Part shown: piece after piece, positions 37,080 to 45,288 of the stretch
How the letters are laid out: the number at the start of each line of letters is the position of its first letter
How positions within the stretch are numbered: position 1 is the first letter of the stretch
DNA from: Marinobacter confluentis
Lineage (GTDB): Bacteria; Pseudomonadota; Gammaproteobacteria; Pseudomonadales; Oleiphilaceae
Assembly (NCBI RefSeq): GCF_004785685.1
Contig: NZ_SRPF01000003.1
Coordinates: 1 to 64,000 of the forward strand
Direction: 5' to 3'
DNA length: 64,000 nt
Notes under the pieces: model-generated
The model's input: the letters and a program-made list of their open reading frames with translations, nothing else
Databases searched by the model: none
Told to the model about the DNA's origin: nothing
Made by a program: the position numbers and the translations under genes

Positions 37080-37110
37080 TCAGACGTTCGAATCCTCTCT
37101 GTCCCGCCAC
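37080..37110 (+). repeat. tRNA-3'-end-like sequence, copy 3
   Basis: TCAGACGTTCGAATCCTCTC (37080-37099) differs by one base from 31259-31278 and is followed by TGTCCCGCCA, an acceptor-plus-CCA-like end. The 5' half of a tRNA is absent upstream. Together with copy 2 it flanks the chemoreceptor and GGDEF-EAL genes as a direct repeat, as attachment-site duplications do. Confidence 0.5.
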
Positions 37111-37118
37111 ATTTCCTA

Positions 37119-37679
37119 TCAAAAGCCCACCTTGCAGTTCTCCTCTTTCAGCGCCTCCAGGCCGTCTGCCCCGGGTATTTCCTTTCTGGCTCTGTCGAGG
37201 TCAATATCATGCTGTTTTCTCAATTTCTTTCTGAGTCGGCCCTCAAGAAATCGCTTGATCTCCTGAGCGTCTTCAAGCAGCAAACCAGGCACCGGTTCAG
37301 GTTTTTTGGTGTCGGGATTTAGCGCAACCATGGTGAAATAGGACGTATTGGTGTGCCTGACAGACCCGGTGGTGAAGTTCTCCGACACCACTCGTATCCC
37401 CACCTCCATCGACGACCGGCCGGTATAGTTCACGGAGGAGGAAAGCGTGAGTATCTCGCCCACTTCCACCGGGTTCAGAAAATCCACCTTGTCCACCGAT
37501 GCGGTAACGCAATACGCCTTTGAATGCGAGGCCGCACAGGCATAGGCAATTTTATCCATCAGGGATAGCACGATGCCACCGTGCACTTTCCCACCAAAAT
37601 TCTCATAGGATGGAATCATTAATTCTTTCAGAACGATCTGCGACGACTTTACCGACCGATAACCTTTTATTGTTTTCAA
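37119..37679 (-). CDS. Hotdog-fold acyl-CoA thioesterase
   Basis: A 186-residue thioesterase of the YciA/BFIT type. MIPSYENFGGKVHGGIVLSLMDKIAYACA near residues 21-49 carries the catalytic region (N-x-x-GG-x-x-HGG), followed by VDKVDFLNPVEVGE near 63 and VGIRVVSENFTTG near 93. A charged 50-residue C-terminal tail is extra. It hydrolyses acyl-CoA thioesters. It lies 71 bp downstream of the PYP gene on the same strand, so it may be in the PYP operon and act on p-coumaroyl-CoA or a side product; this is inference. Confidence 0.9.
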   Translation of the reverse strand: MKTIKGYRSVKSSQIVLKELMIPSYENFGGKVHGGIVLSLMDKIAYACAASHSKAYCVTASVDKVDFLNPVEVGEILTLSSSVNYTGRSSMEVGIRVVSENFTTGSVRHTNTSYFTMVALNPDTKKPEPVPGLLLEDAQEIKRFLEGRLRKKLRKQHDIDLDRARKEIPGADGLEALKEENCKVGF

Positions 37680-37750
37680 GACATACCTCTTTCCAACGCA
37701 TCAGAAGCCCTGCACTCATTACAGAACTACTGATAGCACAAAGACGTCGC

Positions 37751-38140
37751 TCAGTCTTTCAACAGTTTCCGTTTGATCAGCAGCCAGTAGGTATCCTTGG
37801 CGGCAGATCTGATCATGATAATCCTGACCTTGGTCGGCTCCATCTCGTGATCGAACAGATACTCGAAGGCGGCGTTGAATTCCCCGGTTTTCACACCTTC
37901 GAAAAACCGTCCTGAGAATTCGTTACTACGGGTGCAGGGCGCGACATCGTTGAAGAAGTTCCGGCCTATCACATCCTCCGCCTTGCGCCCGGTCAGCTCG
38001 GTTTCGGCCTGGTTGTATCTCAGGATGGTTCCCTCGGCGTCCAGTTCAATGGCCCCGTACATGAGGTTATTGACCTCTTCATCGCTGATGTTGGCCATCT
38101 CGTTCTGCAGATCATCTGGCTCGAAGCGTACCCTTTTCAT
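37751..38140 (-). CDS. pyp: Photoactive yellow protein
   Basis: A 129-residue PAS-fold blue-light receptor, co-linear with the 125-residue Halorhodospira halophila PYP. The chromophore cysteine is Cys69 (DVAPCT). Chromophore-pocket residues are all kept at identical numbers: Tyr42 (RYN), Glu46, Thr50 and Arg52 (TGR), and Met100. p-Coumaric acid is bound to Cys69 as a thioester, and light isomerises it. The genes for making and activating the chromophore lie directly upstream on the same strand (tal, pcl). The match at every functional residue makes the call firm. Confidence 0.96.
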   Translation of the reverse strand: MKRVRFEPDDLQNEMANISDEEVNNLMYGAIELDAEGTILRYNQAETELTGRKAEDVIGRNFFNDVAPCTRSNEFSGRFFEGVKTGEFNAAFEYLFDHEMEPTKVRIIMIRSAAKDTYWLLIKRKLLKD

Positions 38141-38207
38141 GTGTCATACCTCTGGAAATAGCAGTCAAATTGAAACCACACAATCAGACCTTCCTTGGCC
38201 GTTTCTC

Positions 38208-39800
38208 TCAATCAAAGCCGGCAAGTCCATCAACCAATGTTCCGGGCAACGCCACTGCTCTGGCTACCCGGGCAATTTCCTCGCTCAGGGGTCGGTCGTT
38301 GGTCAGTCTTGGCGCCCTCTTGCGCACCCAGGCCAGCAGTTCGTTGACCGCGTTGCCAGCTGATACGCCGGCGTTTTCCTCAATCCTTAAATCCAATGCC
38401 TGAGCGACCATCAGGGCATCAATGGCAAGCAGGGAACTGAGCAGGTCCAGGAGCTCGCCAGTGCGGCGGGCGCCAATCGTGCCCATGGTGACCACATCCT
38501 GATTGTCGCCATTGGTGGGTATCGACTGGATCGATGCGGGTGTTGCTTTTATACGCATCTCCGCCAGCAAGGCACTGGCGGTGACCTGGGCCCCCATAAA
38601 GCCGCTCTGAAGCCCGGGCTGCTCCGGCTGAAGGAACGCTGGCAGCCCCTTGTTCAGCCGTGGATTGCACAAGCGCGCAATGCGTCGTTCAGCGTGTACG
38701 CCCATGGTAATAACCGCATTTGCCAGGGCGTCCGACGCAAAGGCGACGTGTTGGCCATAGAAATTACCGCCGTGGAGCACCCTGTCCTGGTTATCCGGGA
38801 GAATCGGGTTGTCGGTGGCACTGTTCAGCTCGATACCGACGGTCTGATCGTGCCAGTCGATCTGATCACTGACGGCGCCCAGCAACTGCGGCGCACAACG
38901 AAGACTGTAGGGATCCTGAAAAGACTCACCCAGGTACACCAGTTGACCCGGTTCGACCCCGTGTGAATCGTCCAGCGCCGTCTCTGTTTTCTGGACCAGT
39001 CGGTTCAACCAGCGATGCAGCCGCTGCTGTCCCGGATGCGGACGAACCTCGCCAAAAGCAAAATCCCAGGCTTCCCGGCGACCATTGAGCACTTCGGCGT
39101 GACCTGCACACAGCAGGGCGCTCCAACGCAGAGCTCGCCCCGCTGCTGCGCCGTTAATCCCGGCGATACCCGTCATCGCTGAGGTGCCATTGACCAGTGC
39201 CAGCGCATCCTTGCCGCCGGGCCTGAACAGTGATAGGCCGAGTGCCGCAAGAACCTCCTTCGCAGGCCCCGGTTCGAAGCCACCCAGGCCGATCTCGCCC
39301 TCGCCCATCATCGCGCCAACAATGTGGGCCATTGGCGTCAGGTCACCGCTCGCACCAACCGTGCCCATAGATGGAACCACCGGAATGGCGTCAAGATTGA
39401 GGCACTTTGTAAGCATGTCCAGGGCATCGAGCGATATCCCCGAATAGCCCCGGGCCAGTGCGCTGATGCGGGCTGCCATGGTCGCGCGGGTGTGAATGCG
39501 GCTTAATGGCGCGCCGACGCCGGTGCTCAGGTGCGCGATCAGGTTCTTTTGCAGGTCGAGGGAAAAGTCGCTGCCAACGAGGGTATCCGCCAGCGGCCCA
39601 TAACCGGTGGTCACGCCATAAATACGCCGGTTCTCCTTCAGATAACGAGCCAGGCGTTCATGGCTTTGCTCAACCCTTTGGCACACCTCCGCCGACAGGA
39701 TCAGCGGCAAACCGTGGGCAACCGCTTCCAGGTCGGCAAGAGACAACCCCTCTGATCTGAGCTCGACGCGGTTACCAGTCACAGAGTTTCCCCATCTCAT
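38208..39800 (-). CDS. tal: Tyrosine ammonia-lyase (PYP chromophore synthesis)
   Basis: A 530-residue member of the aromatic amino-acid lyase family. The MIO cofactor triad Ala-Ser-Gly is at 150-152 (GTVGASGDLTPM). The selectivity pair is His90-Leu91 (NLIAHLSTGVG), as in Rhodobacter tyrosine ammonia-lyase, where histidine lyases have Ser-His. It should therefore deaminate L-tyrosine to p-coumaric acid, the PYP chromophore. Its start overlaps the pcl stop by 29 bp, and pyp follows 67 bp after. A histidine-lyase role is unlikely: no other hut gene is present. Confidence 0.93.
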   Translation of the reverse strand: MRWGNSVTGNRVELRSEGLSLADLEAVAHGLPLILSAEVCQRVEQSHERLARYLKENRRIYGVTTGYGPLADTLVGSDFSLDLQKNLIAHLSTGVGAPLSRIHTRATMAARISALARGYSGISLDALDMLTKCLNLDAIPVVPSMGTVGASGDLTPMAHIVGAMMGEGEIGLGGFEPGPAKEVLAALGLSLFRPGGKDALALVNGTSAMTGIAGINGAAAGRALRWSALLCAGHAEVLNGRREAWDFAFGEVRPHPGQQRLHRWLNRLVQKTETALDDSHGVEPGQLVYLGESFQDPYSLRCAPQLLGAVSDQIDWHDQTVGIELNSATDNPILPDNQDRVLHGGNFYGQHVAFASDALANAVITMGVHAERRIARLCNPRLNKGLPAFLQPEQPGLQSGFMGAQVTASALLAEMRIKATPASIQSIPTNGDNQDVVTMGTIGARRTGELLDLLSSLLAIDALMVAQALDLRIEENAGVSAGNAVNELLAWVRKRAPRLTNDRPLSEEIARVARAVALPGTLVDGLAGFD

Positions 39801-41004
39801 TGCGGGGCAGCCTGTCGCCCAGAGACAGGTGGGTTGGGCGCTCCGGCGCGGGCAGGCTGGCGCTCAACCAATCCCTGAGTTCCGCTTCCAGATGTCCGTC
39901 AACCGTTGCTGTGGCCGAAACTCCTGAAACCGGCACTATGAAGGCTTTGAGTCGAAGGCCCTGGCCTGTCTCGAACGGGCGAACAGCGCATTCCTGAACC
40001 TGGGGGTGACGCCCGATAAAATCCCTCACCCGCTCAGGCCAGACATTCACGCCACCCACCTGAACAGCGCCGTCTCGTCGTTTACGCGGAATCAGCGAAC
40101 GGTCTGTCTGCCATTCAACGATGTCAGGCAGGAAATGAACGGCGCCCGTAGTCGAGATCAACTGATCATCGTCAAATTTCGTCCAGTACCCGAACAGGTG
40201 GAATGCACGCTGTGGATCAGTACGCCAGCCAATGCCTGCAGTTTCGCTGGAACCGTAGACTTCGATCATGGAAGCGAGCCCTTTTTCAATGGCTGACTTG
40301 ATCACTTCAGGCGAACAGGGCGCAGTGGAGGTCACCCCCACAACCCCGACTGGAAAGCGACGGTGGCTGCCGTGGAAATACTGCCACCACTCTGGCACAC
40401 CCAGAACCAGGTCCCCGGGGCGAAGGCCTCTGTGCGCGACAGCGACCGCCTCTTCCCCGTGAATAAGCGGCACCCGTAACCGGTCGCTTAGAAGCGGGCC
40501 CCAGATAAAGCCATAAATATGGTGCAGGGGAACCAGGGAAACAACGCGGGTGGTACCTTCAACAAGCGTGCTTATCTCACTCACTTCCGACTGCAATCGG
40601 GCTAGGGTCTGGGGAACCAGCGTCGGCTCGCCCGTCGTACCCCCTGAACGGAACCATAGCTGGGTCAGCAAACCCTCATCCAGGCTTTCAACAATGGCCT
40701 CGCTCCACTGACTCAAACGAACGCGCCGCAACAGCACTTCTTCAATCCCGGCTTTGTCCAGCTCAAAGAATTCAGCGACATTCCGGGCCACGGTGAGTTG
40801 ATCCAGCGAACCCAGCGCAGCCGGTCCGGCCCTAAGATCGTCGTTACTTTCCAGGTCTGTGAGCAGTTCACGGGTAGACACCGCCCGGGACGGTGCCAGA
40901 GCGGCGGCAATCAGATGCTGCAGCAAAGCAGTGCAGTTATGAACCGACAGCATCAGCGGAAGATGCCTCGGGAATCCGGGCCACGTCTCATTATTTTTAC
41001 TCAC
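39772..41004 (-). CDS. pcl: p-Coumarate:CoA ligase-like AMP-dependent ligase (PYP chromophore activation)
   Basis: A 410-residue acyl-adenylating enzyme. The phosphate-binding motif is WFRSGGTTGEPTLVPQT near residue 133, EVYGSSETAGIGW near 250 is the A5 motif, and the C terminus ends with the A10-like LPRNEMGKL. It is shorter than plant 4-coumarate:CoA ligases (about 550), as is usual for the pCL of PYP clusters. It should make p-coumaroyl-CoA that loads PYP Cys69. The start is a GTG at 41004 with no strong ribosome site. It is the first gene of the tal-pyp operon. Confidence 0.88.
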   Translation of the reverse strand: MSKNNETWPGFPRHLPLMLSVHNCTALLQHLIAAALAPSRAVSTRELLTDLESNDDLRAGPAALGSLDQLTVARNVAEFFELDKAGIEEVLLRRVRLSQWSEAIVESLDEGLLTQLWFRSGGTTGEPTLVPQTLARLQSEVSEISTLVEGTTRVVSLVPLHHIYGFIWGPLLSDRLRVPLIHGEEAVAVAHRGLRPGDLVLGVPEWWQYFHGSHRRFPVGVVGVTSTAPCSPEVIKSAIEKGLASMIEVYGSSETAGIGWRTDPQRAFHLFGYWTKFDDDQLISTTGAVHFLPDIVEWQTDRSLIPRKRRDGAVQVGGVNVWPERVRDFIGRHPQVQECAVRPFETGQGLRLKAFIVPVSGVSATATVDGHLEAELRDWLSASLPAPERPTHLSLGDRLPRNEMGKLCDW

Positions 41005-41163
41005 CAGTTATTGGGGTAAAAATACGAGGCTGTGGACGTAAGGATTTGCTGAAGAAGAGTTTAATTGTAATTAATTGTACGGATTCATCTTGCGGGCTGA
41101 TGCGCGATCCAGGGCCGGCCATCGCCGCCCTGAACCCGCGCATCAAGAAGAACCTCGGAAACC

Positions 41164-41182
41164 GGCCCGGATTGGCCGGGCC
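41164..41182 (-). terminator. Hairpin after the aldehyde dehydrogenase gene
   Basis: GGCCCGG-ATTGG-CCGGGCC is a 7-bp GC-only stem immediately 3' of the minus-strand aldehyde dehydrogenase gene. On that strand it is followed by GGTTTCC, a weak T tract, so termination is likely but not certain. Confidence 0.55.
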
Positions 41183-41184
41183 TG

Positions 41185-42642
41185 TCACCAGGATGTAGCA
41201 ATATACTGGGTTTCCAGAAACTCTTTTATGCCGTCCTGTGCGCCTTCCCGTCCGATTCCGCTCTCTTTCATGCCGCCGAAAGGAGCCGCCGGGTCGGAAA
41301 CAAAGCCCCGGTTCACGCCCACGATACCGGCGTTGATCCTCTGCGCGATTCGCATGGCCTTGCCTACGTCCTGGCTGAACACATAGGCGGCCAGGCCATA
41401 GGGTGTGTCGTTGGCCTGCTGTATTACAGATTCCAGATCCTGGAAGCGCACCAGCGGTGCAATCGGCCCGAACACCTCCTGGCCGAGAATGCGGGCATCC
41501 GGTTTTACATTGCTCAGTACGGTTGGCGCGAAGAAAAAACCTTCGGCGTGAAGCGTGGTTCCGCCGGTTTCAATCTTGGCGCCGTCGCTGACCGCCTCGG
41601 CAATGATCGCCTGCAGTTTTTCCAGTTCCTTGCGGGAAATGATCGGGCCTACGTCCACATCAGGCTCCAGGCCATTGCCTACCTTCAGCCCTGCAAATCG
41701 CTCCACCAGACGGCTGCAGAACTCATCATAGATCGAGTCGTGAACATACAGTCGGTTGGCGGCAATGCAGGATTCACCGGCATTACGCATCTTGGCGAGA
41801 AAGGCGCCTTCGATGGCGGTGTCGATATTGGCGTCATCGCAGACGATCAATGGGGCGTTTCCGCCAAGTTCCATTGAGGTATTAAGGATCCGCTCGGAGG
41901 CAGCGCTCAACAGCACCCTTCCAACCCCGGTGCTGCCGGTGAAAGAAATCTTGCGGAGCCGCTCATCCTTGACCAGGCTGTCGGTAAGCGTCGCCGCATC
42001 ATCCGTTGTCAGGATGTTCACAAGGCCGTCGGGAACACCACACCGCTGCATCAGATCTGCCAGATACATGGAGGTAAACGGTGTCTCCTTTGGCGGCTTG
42101 ACGATCACCCCGCAGCCCGCGGCAATCGCCGGTGCAATTTTGCGGGTGATCATCGCCGCAGGAAAATTCCAGGGCGTGATCAGCAACGCAGTGCCCACCG
42201 GCTGATGGGTCACTACGATCGTGTGTTTACCACTGGGGGATGGCCGCATTTCGCCGCCCAGGCGAAGGGATTCCTCGCCATACCAGCGAAAGAATTCCGA
42301 CGCATAATCAACTTCGCCAGTGGATTCCTTGAGGGTTTTTCCCTCCTCAAGGGTGATCAGCCTTGCAATGGTATCCTTCTCCTTCTGCATGGTATCGAAC
42401 ACGGCTCGCAATACCTCTGACCGCTCTCGCGGGGTCAGCGCCATCCACTCCTTCGCGGCTCCCTCGCAGGCATCCAGCGCCCGCTTTGCATGCTCGGGCG
42501 TGCAGCTGGGAACCGTAGCAATAAGGTTCTCGGTGGCCGGGTTAACCACATCAAACTTGCCACTGGTTTCGGTAATCCACTCACCGTTGATGAACAACCC
42601 GTTGGGTATGCTTTGTCCGATTGCTTCAATGTATTCTTTCAA
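41185..42642 (-). CDS. NAD(P)-dependent aldehyde dehydrogenase (succinate-semialdehyde-dehydrogenase-like)
   Basis: A 485-residue aldehyde dehydrogenase. TPWNFPAAMITRKIAPAIAAGC near residue 155 is the cofactor segment, FTGSTGVG near 230 the glycine motif, MELGGNAP near 255 the catalytic Glu and NAGESCIAANR near 288 the nucleophile Cys. The closest family type is GabD-like semialdehyde dehydrogenases. It follows the M24 gene on the same strand by 66 bp, both downstream of a LacI-type operator at 44095. It may oxidise the aldehyde released by the regulon's E1-E2 enzyme (inference). Confidence 0.93.
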   Translation of the reverse strand: MKEYIEAIGQSIPNGLFINGEWITETSGKFDVVNPATENLIATVPSCTPEHAKRALDACEGAAKEWMALTPRERSEVLRAVFDTMQKEKDTIARLITLEEGKTLKESTGEVDYASEFFRWYGEESLRLGGEMRPSPSGKHTIVVTHQPVGTALLITPWNFPAAMITRKIAPAIAAGCGVIVKPPKETPFTSMYLADLMQRCGVPDGLVNILTTDDAATLTDSLVKDERLRKISFTGSTGVGRVLLSAASERILNTSMELGGNAPLIVCDDANIDTAIEGAFLAKMRNAGESCIAANRLYVHDSIYDEFCSRLVERFAGLKVGNGLEPDVDVGPIISRKELEKLQAIIAEAVSDGAKIETGGTTLHAEGFFFAPTVLSNVKPDARILGQEVFGPIAPLVRFQDLESVIQQANDTPYGLAAYVFSQDVGKAMRIAQRINAGIVGVNRGFVSDPAAPFGGMKESGIGREGAQDGIKEFLETQYIATSW

Positions 42643-42708
42643 ACCACAGACTCCCTGATTCTGGAACTGCCAATGGATTGGCCGTCAGCTGGTGCCGGTT
42701 ACCAAAAA

Positions 42709-44016
42709 CTAGTACTTGTTGGCGATGAACAGTTCCTTGGACGGGAACAGCGTGATCACCTGGCAGCCATCGGGCGTGACAACGACTTCCTCCTCGATAC
42801 GGGCGGCACCGTTGCCATCAGCGGCAGGGCAATAAGTTTCCAGCGCGAACACCATGCCTTCCTGCAGTTCGAAGGGGCTGTCGAACGACACCAGTCGGCT
42901 GATAATTGGCCGCTCGTGCAGTGCCATACCAAGGCCGTGGCCAAACTGCAGGCCAAAGGCTTCCATTTCGTTGGCGAAGCCAAAGTCAGTCGCCTTGGGC
43001 CAGACCGCTGCAATCTTGTCGGTTGTCATACCCGGCCTGACCAGCTCGATGGCTGAATCGATCCATTCCCGCGCCTGCTTGTAGGCATCTTCCTGAGATT
43101 TTGTGGAACTGCCGATGTTCAGGGTGCGGTAATAACAGGTGCGGTACCCCATGAACGCCTGGATCACGTCGAAGAATGCCTGATCCCCGGGCCGGTACAT
43201 GCGGTCAGTAAAGTTGTGCGGGTGGGGACAGCAGCGCTCGCCGGATACGGCGTTGATCGCCTCTACATCGTCAGAGCCGTTGTCGTAGAGGAACTTGTTC
43301 ACCAGGGCGACCATCTCGTTTTCACGGGCGCCCGGGCGAAGCTTTTCCGCCAGGTGGTCATAGGCGCCATCCACCATGGTAGCGGCCATATTCAGCAGGG
43401 TGATTTCATCCTGGCTCTTGATCTGACGGGCATCAAGCATGACCTGCTGCACATCTCTGATTTCCAGACCCGCTTCCTGAAGCGCGAATAACATGGGTGG
43501 TTCGCAAACATCCACACCAACCGGCATGTCGGCAACGCCCTCGGCTTTCAGGATATCCCGGATCTCTTCGGCAGCGCGCTTGAAAAGCCCAGCCTCCTTA
43601 CCAATGGACCCTCTCAGACCCAGCATGCCTGCACGACACCGTTCCTGCTTCAGCCAGGGCGCATAAATCCGGTGATGGGCAGCGGCTGAACCGAAATCCC
43701 AGAGGTAAGGATCAGAGTTGCCGGTAAACAGGGCATAGCGACAGAATTTGTCTCGAGTCCACTCGCCGATGACAGAGCTGGTGAGATAACGGATGTTGTT
43801 GTTATCAAAACAGAGAATGGCACCAAGGTCAGAGCCGGCAAGCGCTTCCCGTGCCCTGCCTGTGCGGTAACGATGCAGGCGGTCGTAATTGACCCGCTCC
43901 TCAAAATCCACGTGCATCCGCCCCGGAGCGGGAATGGGACGCCCCCACACCCAGTGCGGATCAACATCCTCGGAACGGACAATGGTTGGCTCGCTCGGTT
44001 TTACGGTCTTGGCCAT
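42709..44016 (-). CDS. Atypical M24-family (creatinase/prolidase fold) protein
   Basis: A 435-residue pita-bread-fold protein. Residues 1-200 form the creatinase-like N domain (ILCFDNNNIRYLTSS), as in prolidase-like enzymes and the DMSP lyase DddP. Of the five M24 metal ligands, the first Asp (FFDVIQ), His (FGHGLG) and two Glu (ALETYCP, RIEEEVV) are present, but the second Asp, 11 residues after the first, is Cys (YRTCYYRT). A peptidase role is therefore doubtful; a lyase or C-N hydrolase is possible. The start at 44016 follows AGGAGG. It is the first gene after the operator at 44095. Confidence 0.85.
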   Translation of the reverse strand: MAKTVKPSEPTIVRSEDVDPHWVWGRPIPAPGRMHVDFEERVNYDRLHRYRTGRAREALAGSDLGAILCFDNNNIRYLTSSVIGEWTRDKFCRYALFTGNSDPYLWDFGSAAAHHRIYAPWLKQERCRAGMLGLRGSIGKEAGLFKRAAEEIRDILKAEGVADMPVGVDVCEPPMLFALQEAGLEIRDVQQVMLDARQIKSQDEITLLNMAATMVDGAYDHLAEKLRPGARENEMVALVNKFLYDNGSDDVEAINAVSGERCCPHPHNFTDRMYRPGDQAFFDVIQAFMGYRTCYYRTLNIGSSTKSQEDAYKQAREWIDSAIELVRPGMTTDKIAAVWPKATDFGFANEMEAFGLQFGHGLGMALHERPIISRLVSFDSPFELQEGMVFALETYCPAADGNGAARIEEEVVVTPDGCQVITLFPSKELFIANKY

Positions 44017-44094
44017 GACTCCTCCTAGATACGGCGGCAAAAGATAAGCCTGTTCTTGTTTTGAAGCTTCTCACTAACGATGAACACACTTTAG

Positions 44095-44108
44095 TGCAAA
44101 CGTTTGCG
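44095..44108. promoter_or_regulatory. LacI-type operator 1
   Basis: TGCAAACGTTTGCG contains the perfect 12-bp palindrome GCAAACGTTTGC with the central CG typical of LacI/GalR operators. It lies between the divergent M24 gene (start 44016) and the lacI-type gene (start 44202/44205), where it can control both. Confidence 0.82.
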
Positions 44109-44201
44109 TTAATCAATTAAAAAGGCCGCAGGCAACTCCAGGTCGAACAAGTTGGTGTATAATTCACGCTATCAATTTCTATCGGATACTGGACTCTGGT
44201 T

Positions 44202-45257
44202 TTGGTGCAAAGGAAACGGGTAACACTTCGCGATCTGGCAGAACACCTGAACATCAACACTTCCACGGTTTCCCGCGCTCTGAGCGAGAAATCCAGCGAG
44301 ATGATTTCGCCTGATGTTGTGAAACGCGTGAAAAAAGCGGCCCTGGAGATGGGCTACAAGCAGAATGCCGCCGCCTACGCCCTCAAGATGGGAAGCACCA
44401 AGACCATTGGCATGATTATTCCGGACCTGATGAACCCGGTGTTCCCGCCCATCATCCGCGGCATTCAAAGCGTGCTTGACCGTTATGGCTACACCGCATT
44501 TCTGGCCTACAGTGAAAACAACGAAATAACCGCACACACCGAAGTGGAACGGCTGATCAGCCGGGGGGTTGATGGCATCATCTACGCGGCCGCTTTTCGA
44601 ACAGACAGCGTCGTTGATCTGTGCAAAAGCCAGGGTGTACCGCTGGTACTGGTCAACCGGGTGGTCGATCAGGGCGATGTCGACACGGTAAAAGTAGACG
44701 ACTCGCTGGGCATAAAAATGGCGGTGGACCATCTGCTAGAGCTGGGTCATCGCAAAATCGGCTTTATTGCCGGCCCCAAGAACATTTCAGTTTCCTACAT
44801 AAGACTTCGCGCCTTTACCCAGACCATGGCAGAGCATGACCTTGAGGTAGAGCCCCACCGCATCGTTGAAGCCCATGCCCTGTCAGAAGACGCTGGCGAA
44901 AAAGCGATGTCGGTCTTCCTCGGGCAGAACTCAGACGCCACAGCAATCATTGCATCCAACGACCTGATCGCGCTCGGTTGTTATACCGCACTGAGGCAAT
45001 TCGGTTACACCTGCCCGAAGAGGTTGTCGATTGTCGGGTTCAACAACATGCCCTACCTCGACTGGTTCGCGACCCCTCTGACCACGGTGTCCATTCCCCA
45101 CTTCCAGATGGGGGAGCGATCTGCGGAATTGCTGCTCAAGCGGATTAAATCCGGCAATCTCGACTTCAATGAGGAAGTCCTGCTCAAGCCCAAACTGGTG
45201 ATCCGTGGCTCGACCGCCCCGGTTGTCCGCCGCAAGAAAAAAAGCGACGCCAGCTAG
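44202..45257 (+). CDS. LacI-family transcriptional regulator of the surrounding regulon
   Basis: A 351-residue LacI/GalR protein. The HTH is TLRDLAEHLNINTSTVSRAL (residues 8-27), with the hinge helix near NAAAYALKMGS, then a periplasmic-binding-like domain (IGMIIPDLMNPVFPPIIRG; RGVDGIIYAA; GHRKIGFIAGP; AIIASNDLIALG). The start is the TTG at 44202 or GTG at 44205; neither has a strong ribosome site. Four palindromes with core GCAAACGTTTGC precede all units from 44 to 58 kb, one of them its own promoter, so it is the probable regulator of the whole block. Confidence 0.93.
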   Translation: MVQRKRVTLRDLAEHLNINTSTVSRALSEKSSEMISPDVVKRVKKAALEMGYKQNAAAYALKMGSTKTIGMIIPDLMNPVFPPIIRGIQSVLDRYGYTAFLAYSENNEITAHTEVERLISRGVDGIIYAAAFRTDSVVDLCKSQGVPLVLVNRVVDQGDVDTVKVDDSLGIKMAVDHLLELGHRKIGFIAGPKNISVSYIRLRAFTQTMAEHDLEVEPHRIVEAHALSEDAGEKAMSVFLGQNSDATAIIASNDLIALGCYTALRQFGYTCPKRLSIVGFNNMPYLDWFATPLTTVSIPHFQMGERSAELLLKRIKSGNLDFNEEVLLKPKLVIRGSTAPVVRRKKKSDAS

Positions 45258-45264
45258 CGTCGCT
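45234..45264 (-). terminator. Rho-independent terminator of the ABC-transporter operon
   Basis: On the minus strand AGCGACGC-TAGCTG-GCGTCGCT is a perfect 8-bp stem followed by TTTTTTCTT. It lies 25 bp after the ATPase stop and overlaps the last codons of the convergent LacI-type gene. Confidence 0.8.
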
Positions 45265-45288
45265 CAACAGTCATATCCCGTGAAAGCC

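Noticed and set aside
38208..39800. Histidine ammonia-lyase (hutH)
   Set aside because: The selectivity pair is His-Leu rather than Ser-His, no hut genes are nearby, and the gene is embedded between pcl and pyp.
42709..44016. Firm call as DMSP lyase DddP
   Set aside because: The fold and some N-domain phrases fit, but one metal ligand is changed and no DMSP transporter or acrylate genes are present.
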